Of a DNA stretch of 53,270 nucleotides, positions 42,301 to 49,615 are shown in pieces. The notes under the pieces were generated by a model. The model was not told the origin of the DNA. It ran no database searches and saw only the letters and a program-made list of their open reading frames with translations. The stretch lies in the NCBI GenBank assembly GCA_015055815.1, contig SVHM01000003.1:1-53270 (forward strand). The letters are read 5' to 3'. The number at the start of each line of letters is the position of its first letter. The first letter of the stretch is position 1. The DNA is from Clostridiales bacterium (lineage in GTDB: Bacteria; Bacillota; Clostridia; Christensenellales; UBA1242). A program made the translations under genes and the position numbers.

Positions 42301-43937
42301 GTTTCATCATCTTCTAATATTTGTGTGCTTTCTTCAACTTCAGAACTTTCTTCTTGTTCAGTTGTTTCTGCACTTTCTTCATTTTCAAGAGTAGTATCTT
42401 CTTCGTAAACTACTTCTTCATTAAATACTGAAGTCTCTGCACTGATTTTTTCTTCTATATCTTCTTGAGTACTTTCTTCTGACTGTTCTTCAACTTCGTC
42501 CCCATCATAATGACTTTCTTCATCTTTTTCTTGAGTAACTTCTTCAACTATTTCTTCTTCACTTTCAACTTTTTCAACTGCTTGTTCATTATCAATAGTT
42601 TCTTCAGTTACATTTTCATTACTATCTGATGTTTTAATTTTTTCAACTTCTTCATTTTCTTGTGGAGTAGAAAATTCGCTATCTTCGTAATTTATAATAG
42701 TTTTATCAGTTTGACCGCCCCTTCTAATTAAAGCATACTCACTATCAATATCATCAAATTCGCTATTTGTAGGGAACTTAAATGTTGGTGATTTTCTATA
42801 GTTTACTTCTTCTTCGTAATCTTCAAATTCCATTACTGGCTTTGTATTATTTTCTTCACTTAGAAGTTCAGCATTTTCGTAATCTTCAATTTGTTGGTTT
42901 TCTTGAATTGTTTCGTTTTCTTCAATATTTTCAACATTTTCTACTTGCTCGTCTTCGGCTATACTTTCTTCAAGTCTTGCATTTTCTTCGGGAGATTGCA
43001 TATTTGAATTTGTATAAATTGAGCCGTTAAACACTGCTTCATAATCGCTTTGTTTTTGTTCATAATCAGAAAGTTTAACCACATCTTCTTGAACATCTGC
43101 ATATTGTTCTTTATTGAACTTATCAATCATTTCTTGCTTTCTTCTATAATAATCGGCAATCTTTTTATCTATGTCTTTATTTTTATCTTGTTGAGAAGTT
43201 CTTTTTGGTGCGTCAATTTTTTGTTTTTGTAAATTTTGAAGAGAAGATAATCTATCTTTTGACAAACTTTCTCTTGCTTCTTGAGTTTCTTCTGTTACTT
43301 CTTCTTCACTTCCAAAAGCACCAAGTGAGCCTGTAAACAACTGTTCATATTCTTGTTGTTCTTTTGAAATTTCTTGGCTCATTTTTAATGCTTCTCTTTG
43401 TTTCTTAAGTTCGGCTAATTTGTCTTGATTTTCTTTTGTCTCTTCATCAACTTCAATATATTGGGATATATCCGTTCCTTGTGACAAAAGTGTGTTTTGA
43501 AGTGCTTCATAAAACTGTGCATTCTTAGGGTCGCTCATATCAAGTGGTGCTGTAGTTTTAACTTCTTTTACCTTTTCTTCTTTCTTTATCTTATCTGCTA
43601 GTTTTGTAATATTTGCTGTACTTTTCTTGACTGGAGTTTTCTTAGGTTTATCTTCGCTTTTTGCAGAAGCTTTCTTGGTGGTTGTTTTCTTGGTTGTTGA
43701 TTTGGTAGTTGTTTTAGGCTTAGTTGTAGCTTTTTTAGTACTCTTTGAAGTAGATTTTTTAGTACCGATTAGTTTATTGATAGCATTTGCGTTATCAAAA
43801 AGTGAGTTAGCATCTTGTGCTATCTCTTGTTCTACAGGTTCAACCTTTTTAACAACACGTTTCGTTCTACCTTCTTTTTCGTCTATCTTTTTTGTTCTAC
43901 TAACTATACTCATTAAATCATTAAAAGTCTTATCCAT
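39354..43937 (-). CDS. glgA: Glycogen synthase with ~1050-residue basic/acidic N-terminal extension
   Basis: This 1527-residue protein is about three times the usual GlgA length. Residues 59-106 are nearly all K, S, T and A. From about 155 to 1040 the chain is dominated by E with S, T, Q and D and predicted disordered. A normal GT5 glycogen synthase starts at MKILYVAGECQPF near 1053 (codon at 40781) and runs to the end, with GGLADVAGSLPKA, the CNDWQS region and PSKVEPCGLSQMIA. The KxGGL lysine of ADP-glucose binding reads A (FIATGGL). One uninterrupted frame lies 2 bases after glgB. No convincing internal ribosome site precedes 40781, so a true fusion is likely. It would elongate glycogen in the cytoplasm; the tail's role is unknown. 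Confidence 0.9.
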   Translation of the reverse strand: MDKTFNDLMSIVSRTKKIDEKEGRTKRVVKKVEPVEQEIAQDANSLFDNANAINKLIGTKKSTSKSTKKATTKPKTTTKSTTKKTTTKKASAKSEDKPKKTPVKKSTANITKLADKIKKEEKVKEVKTTAPLDMSDPKNAQFYEALQNTLLSQGTDISQYIEVDEETKENQDKLAELKKQREALKMSQEISKEQQEYEQLFTGSLGAFGSEEEVTEETQEARESLSKDRLSSLQNLQKQKIDAPKRTSQQDKNKDIDKKIADYYRRKQEMIDKFNKEQYADVQEDVVKLSDYEQKQSDYEAVFNGSIYTNSNMQSPEENARLEESIAEDEQVENVENIEENETIQENQQIEDYENAELLSEENNTKPVMEFEDYEEEVNYRKSPTFKFPTNSEFDDIDSEYALIRRGGQTDKTIINYEDSEFSTPQENEEVEKIKTSDSNENVTEETIDNEQAVEKVESEEEIVEEVTQEKDEESHYDGDEVEEQSEESTQEDIEEKISAETSVFNEEVVYEEDTTLENEESAETTEQEESSEVEESTQILEDDETVELEQVEENENSTEEENVTTDSSTFFTVSDDEEVEKDNEYENTLVNEYSEENEENKYDLNNGDISDYIIASNSEEIESEENSQLEDTESQEEIENQSEENEEIQLEEVEDQESLSQDVEEESEISPEVEEIEEDTLTEEVEESSESAETTEQEENSEVQESTPVLEDDETLAQEEVEETPNISASEINEKLLDASEEDEVTETQMENIEEAVEENTPVMYTEVDDDDDDNSLVIDGDKFVSELSLFDESEETSEEEKVEETTQEKVEEENSISKEEFYNEMARLQENLLNELKGQKVEKNSYDYFKEEEVEEDEEIEEYIEESSEDSRESTLAEEIINNWKAREEKENSEEIEEISTKTEEEIAEEKRLEEEKAKKEEIEGLIANEVASGENLLQVDKPLDDVDLKYQEDSEKEKEAVKDDYFYLSQEHNEKETVNDDEYVKIYNEEITGIYEVGDINLNKDIMNAVPYSRVETEEEIRMKKEKEIELIYTLFGMEEKKVNNKKEDMKILYVAGECQPFIATGGLADVAGSLPKAIAEKGGVDIRVILPLYGNIKNEYRDKFEYIGNFTVHLSWRQEYCGLFRYYSDGVTYYFIDNERYFKREKTYGYYDDGERFAYFSKAIVECLPHINFFPDIIHCNDWQSALVSTYIKTGNWSDFRYYKIKHIYTIHNVEYQGVYGMENLKDLFGIDPRFKLDMDYNGDINLTKAAIQFSDKFTTVSNSYCDNLKQPYCSRGLHHVIIRNEYKLSGIVNGLDYDFYNPATDKVLYKNYSVETIQDKVMNKKIWQDELGLPVDGETPMIAIVSRLVAHKGLDLIIKMIENVLQKDVQLVVVGTGDQKFVDYFKYLEGKYPTKVRAMVDKYSNELARKAYGASDIFLMPSKVEPCGLSQMIASRYGSIPIVREVGGLKDTIKDFGCPEGGNGYTFTSYNPSDLEYQVNRAIAEYKDKDSWKEKMKVCMTTDFTWATSADKYMELYNSLMK
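41801..42382 (-). repeat. Internal duplication in the acidic tract of glgA
   Basis: Segments at about 41801-41872 and 42311-42382 encode nearly the same peptide (AETTEQEE, then SEV, EST and LEDDET). They differ at scattered bases, about 510 bases apart. This shows the acidic region grew at least partly by duplication. Confidence 0.7.
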
Positions 43938-43939
43938 TT

Positions 43940-45835
43940 TTAATCCAACCTTATTTTAATTGTTTTTTTAACCAAGAACACACCACTAAGTGCAGGAATT
44001 TTTATCGTTAATTTATTCTTTTTACCTTTGAAAGAAGTTTTTTCCACAATTAGTTTATCATTGTGAATACCCCTTCCACCCCATTTTTCGTCTTCTGTAT
44101 TAAACACTTCTTCATAAGCTTCACCGTCAACACCAATTGAATATTCCATTTGGTCAACGGTAGAAAAGTTTACAGCATATATAAGTTCATTGTCGTTTTT
44201 ATCCATTCGTCTAAAAACTAAAACATTCTGAGTATTATCATCAGGGACTAGCCAATCAAAACCCTTCCAAGAAAAATCTTCTTCAAAAAGTGTAGGATTG
44301 TTTAAATAGAAATGATTTAAAGCTTTGACAAACTTATGCATGTTATTATGACTTTCAAAGTCAAGTAAGCAAAAGTCAATCCCCGCTTGATAATCCCATT
44401 CTTTAAACTGAGCAAATTCTGTACCCATGAATGTAAGTTTTTTACCCGGATGCGCCATCATATAAGACAAATACGCTCTCATAAGTCTAAATTTATCGTC
44501 GTATTCTCCCCACATTTTATTTAAAAGTGAGCATTTTCCATAAACCACTTCGTCATGAGAAATAGGAAGAATAAAGTTTTCACTAAACGCATAGAACATG
44601 CTAAATGTAAGTTTGTCATGAATAGATTTTCTAAAGAAACCATCTGTTGAAATATATTCAAGACTATCATTCATCCAACCAATGTTCCATTTAAAATTAA
44701 ATCCAAGTCCGCCAATATCAGTAGGCTTAGTAACCATTGGCCAAGCAGTACTTTCTTCAGCAATCATAAGTGCATTTGGAAATTCTTTAAACACCGCACT
44801 ATTTAATTTTTGTAAGAACGCAACCGCTTCTAAATTTTCATTGTTTCCATACTTATTAGGTATCCATTCGCCATCTTTTCTATCATAATCAAGGTAAAGC
44901 ATTGATGCTACAGCATCCACTCTAATTCCATCAATATGATATTTTCTCATAAAGAACATAGCACTAGAAATTAGGAAACTTTGAACTTCCGTTCTTCCCC
45001 AGTCAAATATCCTAGTCCCCCAGTTTTTATGTTCCATTCTATCCCAACCTTGATTTTCATAAAGGTATGAGCCATCATATTCAACAAGTCCATGTGGGTC
45101 TTTTGGGAAATGAGCAGGAACCCAATCCATAATAACAGATATTCCACTTTGGTGACATTTATCTATAAAATACATAAAGTCTTTTGGCTCTCCAAATCTT
45201 GAACTTGGAGCAAAATATCCAGTTACCTGATAACCCCATGATCCATCAAAAGGATATTCTGTAATAGGCATTATTTCAATATGTGTATAACCCATTTCAA
45301 CTACATAAGGAATAAGTTCATCTGCAAGCATCTTATATGTATAATATTTGCAATCACTCTGCTTTTTCCATGATGTGAAGTTTACTTCGTAAATATTCAT
45401 TGGAGTATTATAAACATTTTTCTTATCCCTACTCTCCAAATAACTATCATCTTTCCAAGTATATCCTTCAATATCATAAACTTTTGAAGCGGTATAACCA
45501 TTTGTTTCATGCATAAATGCGTATGGGTCAGCCTTCAATCTTGCATAACCTTTCTTATCCGATATTTCGTATTTATAATTATCAAGTTCTTTTACCCCTT
45601 CAATAAATACTTCCCAAATACCGTCTTTAGAAACTCTTTTCATAGGATGGCTATTATTATTCCAGTCATTGAAGTCACCTAAAACATAAATTTTACTAGC
45701 ATTTGGTGCCCAAGTTCTAAAAATATAACCTTTCTTACCATCCACTTCATACGGATGACACCCTAAGTATTCATAAGCATGATAATATGTCCCTTGATGA
45801 AAGAGATACATTTCTTTGCTAAAATCTTTTTCCAT
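43940..45835 (-). CDS. glgB: 1,4-alpha-glucan branching enzyme
   Basis: This 631-residue GH13 enzyme makes alpha-1,6 branches in glycogen. The N-terminal CBM48 domain (TWAPNASKIYVLGDFNDWN) is followed by the barrel with MDWVPAHFPKD, the nucleophile Asp in GIRVDAVASMLY, the Glu in MIAEESTAWP and the Asp in PISHDEVVYGK. A C-terminal all-beta domain ends the chain. TAGGAG precedes the ATG. It lies between malQ (12 bases upstream) and the glgA fusion (2 bases downstream), so all are co-transcribed. Confidence 0.97.
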   Translation of the reverse strand: MEKDFSKEMYLFHQGTYYHAYEYLGCHPYEVDGKKGYIFRTWAPNASKIYVLGDFNDWNNNSHPMKRVSKDGIWEVFIEGVKELDNYKYEISDKKGYARLKADPYAFMHETNGYTASKVYDIEGYTWKDDSYLESRDKKNVYNTPMNIYEVNFTSWKKQSDCKYYTYKMLADELIPYVVEMGYTHIEIMPITEYPFDGSWGYQVTGYFAPSSRFGEPKDFMYFIDKCHQSGISVIMDWVPAHFPKDPHGLVEYDGSYLYENQGWDRMEHKNWGTRIFDWGRTEVQSFLISSAMFFMRKYHIDGIRVDAVASMLYLDYDRKDGEWIPNKYGNNENLEAVAFLQKLNSAVFKEFPNALMIAEESTAWPMVTKPTDIGGLGFNFKWNIGWMNDSLEYISTDGFFRKSIHDKLTFSMFYAFSENFILPISHDEVVYGKCSLLNKMWGEYDDKFRLMRAYLSYMMAHPGKKLTFMGTEFAQFKEWDYQAGIDFCLLDFESHNNMHKFVKALNHFYLNNPTLFEEDFSWKGFDWLVPDDNTQNVLVFRRMDKNDNELIYAVNFSTVDQMEYSIGVDGEAYEEVFNTEDEKWGGRGIHNDKLIVEKTSFKGKKNKLTIKIPALSGVFLVKKTIKIRLD

Positions 45836-45847
45836 TTTCTCCTACCT

Positions 45848-47311
45848 TTATTTTCTATTGTAAATATCGCTTAAATACCTATATCTTTCGCAATACCCCA
45901 TATCGATATTTTCAAGTTGCCACTGCCAGTTGCCTTCTGGAACACCTGGAATATTCATTCTACTTTCACTACCTAGTTTCAAAACATCTTGCATTGTTAA
46001 AATTATCGTTTTTGCACTACTTCTATACAACGTTTCAACAACTTTATCGGTAGTCGCATTGTTATCATATTCAAGTGGAATACCCACATATCTTTTAAAT
46101 CTATTAATCTTATCCCAGTCACTATTACCTAGCATACCCATAAAAGTATCATTATCATGTGTGCCCAAATAAGCATATGTATCACAATCATAATTATGCG
46201 GTTTATGTTCACTATCTAGTTCATTATCAAAACCAAACTGCATAACCCTAATTCCCGATATTCCAAACTTTTCTCTAAGTCTAATCACATCTTCTGTAAC
46301 ATTACCCAAGTCTTCAGCAACAAGTTTACCCTTACAATTACTAACTATTACAGAAAGTAACTTGTCTTTTGCTCCAATCATCCATTTACCACTATTAGCA
46401 TTTTTACCTTGTGGTATAGCGTAATATTTGCTAATCGCTACAAAATGGTCAATTCTTACTATATCAAAAAGTTCACTCATTCTCTTCATTCTATTTGCCC
46501 AGAATGAATATTTGTTTTTAGCCATATTTGTGTAATTATATAGCGGATAACCCCAAAGTTGACCGTCAGGGTTAAAATAATCACCAGGAACTCCAGCAAC
46601 AAACTTACACTTTCCATTTTCTATTTGCCAGTCTTTTTGATTTGCCCAAACATCAACGCTTAGTAACTCTACATACATTGGTATATCACCAAATATTTCA
46701 ATTCCACAACTTTTAGCATACTTCTGGATTTTCTTCCACTGCATATCGGCTATATATTGAAAAAACTTCTCTTTATCAATTTCCAAACTATGCATCAACT
46801 GAAACTTAGTAATATCAGCCTTAACTTTATTTTTCATATTAACAGGCCACTCAGTCCAATCGCTACCAAATTGTTTAGTCGCCACCATATAAGTAGCATA
46901 ATCATCAAGCCAGTATGATTGATATTTATTAAACTTAAGCCTATCAAACGAATTACCATATTTAAAATAAACTAGGTCTAATGCTTTATCAAATTTCGTC
47001 TGTTCTTCAGCCAAACTAACCAAACTACTTCTATTATACTTATCAAAACCAAAAGAATTCATTTCTTCTTCAGTTAAAAATTCGGTTAAATCAATCAAAT
47101 ACTTATTGATAGCAAATGAAGATATAGCCGAGTATGGCGACAAACCATAACCACATTCAGCAAAAGGAAGAACTTGCCAAACAGAAAATCCACCATCCCT
47201 TAAGAAGTTTATAAAATTATAACATTCACAAGAAAAAGTACCTAATCCAAATTTATTAGGCAAAGAAGTTATATGACATAATATTCCACTTTTTCTTTTT
47301 AACTTTTCCAT
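45848..47311 (-). CDS. malQ: 4-alpha-glucanotransferase (amylomaltase)
   Basis: This 487-residue GH77 enzyme disproportionates maltodextrins. It begins KRKSGILCHITSLPNKFGLGTF and shows the catalytic Asp in DIVRIDHF, Glu in LVAEDLG and GTHDNDTFMG. Length is standard. An upstream TTG two codons earlier is less likely than ATG 47311. First gene of the operon malQ-glgB-glgA-glgP-amylase. A promoter candidate lies about 145 bases upstream. It would rework the short chains left by GlgP or feed chains into synthesis. Confidence 0.95.
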   Translation of the reverse strand: MEKLKRKSGILCHITSLPNKFGLGTFSCECYNFINFLRDGGFSVWQVLPFAECGYGLSPYSAISSFAINKYLIDLTEFLTEEEMNSFGFDKYNRSSLVSLAEEQTKFDKALDLVYFKYGNSFDRLKFNKYQSYWLDDYATYMVATKQFGSDWTEWPVNMKNKVKADITKFQLMHSLEIDKEKFFQYIADMQWKKIQKYAKSCGIEIFGDIPMYVELLSVDVWANQKDWQIENGKCKFVAGVPGDYFNPDGQLWGYPLYNYTNMAKNKYSFWANRMKRMSELFDIVRIDHFVAISKYYAIPQGKNANSGKWMIGAKDKLLSVIVSNCKGKLVAEDLGNVTEDVIRLREKFGISGIRVMQFGFDNELDSEHKPHNYDCDTYAYLGTHDNDTFMGMLGNSDWDKINRFKRYVGIPLEYDNNATTDKVVETLYRSSAKTIILTMQDVLKLGSESRMNIPGVPEGNWQWQLENIDMGYCERYRYLSDIYNRK

Positions 47312-47454
47312 TTTCAATCTCTTAAAAGTCTTTATTTTAATTTGTGATAGTTACGCTGTTATATACTTATAACTATATAAATTTCATATATTAACCCATT
47401 TTTCAAATCTTATTCGAAATTTTAAATTAAATAGACCCTACAAATTACATATAT

Positions 47455-47482
47455 ATTTTATCATATATATAATATATTACAA
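47455..47482 (-). promoter_or_regulatory. Candidate promoter of the glycogen operon
   Basis: On the minus strand, TTGTAA (47482-47477), 16 bases and TAAAAT (47460-47455) with a TGA extended -10. The leader would be about 135 bases. Other AT-rich -10-like boxes closer to malQ cannot be ruled out. Confidence 0.4.
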
Positions 47483-47559
47483 AACATTTTTACATCTTTT
47501 TCGACCTTTTTTGTCATCATTTTTTTTGCTAAAAAATAACAAAAAATTATATTTATCTA

Positions 47560-47587
47560 TTCACAAAGGCTATTTTTGTGATATAAT
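47560..47587 (+). promoter_or_regulatory. mnmE promoter with palindrome in the spacer
   Basis: TTCACA (47560-47565), 16 bases and a perfect TATAAT (47582-47587). The predicted start of transcription falls on or beside the A of the mnmE ATG (47594). TCACAAA (47561-47567) and TTTGTGA (47575-47581) form a perfect inverted repeat across the spacer, a possible operator. Confidence 0.6.
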
Positions 47588-47593
47588 TAAACT

Positions 47594-48952
47594 ATGGAAA
47601 TCGAAAATAAAACAATTGTAGCCATTTCAACAGCACTTGGTAATGGCGGTATTTCAATAATAAGAATGAGTGGAAGTGACAGTTTAAAACTAGCGTCACA
47701 AGTTTTTTCTTGTTCTACCCCTATGGAAAATTTTGAGCCTAGAAAATTATACTTAGGTACTTTTTCATATGATGGCATATCCGACAAATGTATGGCTGTT
47801 TATTTCAAAGCCCCTTATTCTTTCACAGGCGAAGATATAGTTGAGTTTCAATGCCATGGCGGAATAACCATAACAAATAAAATATATGAAAGTTTAGTTG
47901 CAATTGGTTGCACCCCAGCTACAAAAGGTGAATTTTCTAAACGTGCTTTTTTAAATGGAAAGATTTCTCTTGACGAAGCAGAAGGTATTATAGATATAAT
48001 CAATGCCGAAAGCGAAAGCGAACTAAAAGTTAGTTACCAACTTATGCAAGGCGAACTTAAAAACAAAATCACAGATATTCAAAACACTCTTACCGAACTG
48101 CTTGCAAAAATTGAAGTAACTTTAGACTATCCCGAAGAAGACTTGGAAGAAGAAACAACTAACAATATTTTAAACACAATTACACACTCAAAAAATGAAA
48201 TTGAAAAACTACTAAACACATCTTCACTTGGTAAGACAATAAAAGACGGAACAAAGATTTTAATATACGGAAAATCTAACGCAGGCAAGTCAAGTCTACT
48301 TAATAGTTTACTAAGTTATAATAGAGCAATTGTAACAGATATAAAAGGTACAACTAGAGATACTTTGGAAGAAGTATTTATTTACAAAGGTTACAAGTTT
48401 ATTTTAATCGATACAGCAGGTATTAGAAAGTCAGATGATATAGTCGAAAATATCGGTATTCAAAAATCAAAAGATATGCTTAATCTAGCAGATATAGTTT
48501 TATTTGTTGTTGATAGTTCTGAAAATTTAACGCAAGATGATTTTGACATTATGTCAACACTTTCTGACAAAAACACAATTGTAGTTATCAATAAGTGCGA
48601 TTTAAAACAAAAAATTAATTTAGATAAAATTACCATTAAAAACCAAATAAAGATATCAACAAAAGACGGTACAAATATTGATAAATTAAAAGATTTAATA
48701 CTTGAAAATGTTATCGGAAAAGGTATTAACAACAACTCATTAATTATTACAAATTCTAGACATATCGAGAGTTTAAAATCAGCACTAGAAAATATCAATT
48801 TAGCAATTAATGGACTTAACAATTTTATTCAATTAGACTTAATTTCTATTGATATAAAAAACGCATGGTTGAACCTAGGCGACATCACAGGAAATAGCGA
48901 CAACGAAAAAATCATTGACGATATATTTACTAAATTTTGTGTAGGTAAATAA
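47594..48952 (+). CDS. mnmE: tRNA modification GTPase MnmE
   Basis: This 452-residue enzyme works with MnmG to add cmnm5 groups at the wobble uridine of tRNAs. The N-terminal folate-binding domain starts TIVAISTALGNGGISIIRMSG, and helices flank a GTPase domain with GKSNAGKSS at 226-234, DTAG near 273 and NKCD near 330. The C-terminal FCVGK corresponds to the conserved C(I/L)GK, with the catalytic Cys retained. No ribosome site precedes the ATG and the promoter places the mRNA start at the ATG, so translation may be leaderless. First gene of the rightward cluster. Confidence 0.97.
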   Translation: MEIENKTIVAISTALGNGGISIIRMSGSDSLKLASQVFSCSTPMENFEPRKLYLGTFSYDGISDKCMAVYFKAPYSFTGEDIVEFQCHGGITITNKIYESLVAIGCTPATKGEFSKRAFLNGKISLDEAEGIIDIINAESESELKVSYQLMQGELKNKITDIQNTLTELLAKIEVTLDYPEEDLEEETTNNILNTITHSKNEIEKLLNTSSLGKTIKDGTKILIYGKSNAGKSSLLNSLLSYNRAIVTDIKGTTRDTLEEVFIYKGYKFILIDTAGIRKSDDIVENIGIQKSKDMLNLADIVLFVVDSSENLTQDDFDIMSTLSDKNTIVVINKCDLKQKINLDKITIKNQIKISTKDGTNIDKLKDLILENVIGKGINNNSLIITNSRHIESLKSALENINLAINGLNNFIQLDLISIDIKNAWLNLGDITGNSDNEKIIDDIFTKFCVGK

Positions 48953-48953
48953 C

Positions 48954-49574
48954 ATGAGAAAATTAAATGATTTAGATGTAGATTTATCATGGGAAATTTA
49001 CACAACAAAAGAAGTTGCAACTGCTAAAAAAACTAATAAACATTTATTACAGTTACTAACTAATTTAAACACATGGGAAAGCCAAAACATAAACGACTTT
49101 ATTACATACACACCACAAATTAAATTAGGTAACTTTATCTTTAGTAACTTAACACAAAATTACAATATCAGAAATGATAGGGGTAAAGGTTTTTCTTTGG
49201 TTGTAGCATATGAAGAAAATGAAATTGTTGGTATTGCAATATTAAATAGTAAATCGCATGATATTTCTATCGATTTTAAATTAGATGATAACAACACAAC
49301 ATTAAGAATAGAATATATAATTGTAAATCCCAACTTCCAAAATCAAGGCGTTGGTACACGTATGATAAAATCAATTACCGACCATCAAAAATACTTTTCT
49401 TCAAATAAAGTAACAAATGGAGTAGTTGCCGACATAGATAATGAAAATACAAATAGTAGAAAAGCATTTTTAAAAAACAACTTTAGAATAGTTATGCCAG
49501 CTTCATATATTTCTAAATATTTCAGTAGGGTATATCATACATCTAAACAACCAAATAAAAATAAAGAATTATAA
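48954..49574 (+). CDS. GNAT-family acetyltransferase
   Basis: This 206-residue protein has a GNAT core in its second half: LRIEYIIVNPNFQNQGVGTRMIKSI (motif A, QxxGxG for acetyl-CoA) and the later NTNSRKAFLKNNFRIV. The first 90 residues are unlike known GNATs to my eye. It starts one base after the mnmE stop and ends about 40 bases before mnmG, so it is translated as part of that operon. Substrate unknown; tRNA, protein or small molecules are all possible. Confidence 0.75.
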   Translation: MRKLNDLDVDLSWEIYTTKEVATAKKTNKHLLQLLTNLNTWESQNINDFITYTPQIKLGNFIFSNLTQNYNIRNDRGKGFSLVVAYEENEIVGIAILNSKSHDISIDFKLDDNNTTLRIEYIIVNPNFQNQGVGTRMIKSITDHQKYFSSNKVTNGVVADIDNENTNSRKAFLKNNFRIVMPASYISKYFSRVYHTSKQPNKNKEL

Positions 49575-49615
49575 AAATATAACAATTAAAAATGAACGAT
49601 ATAAAGGCAAAAATT

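Noticed and set aside
42172..42408. Ser/Phe-rich open frames opposite the acidic glgA tract (also 43627-43959, 41511-41726)
   Set aside because: They are the antisense reflection of GAA/GAG-rich codons, have no ribosome sites and no independent support.
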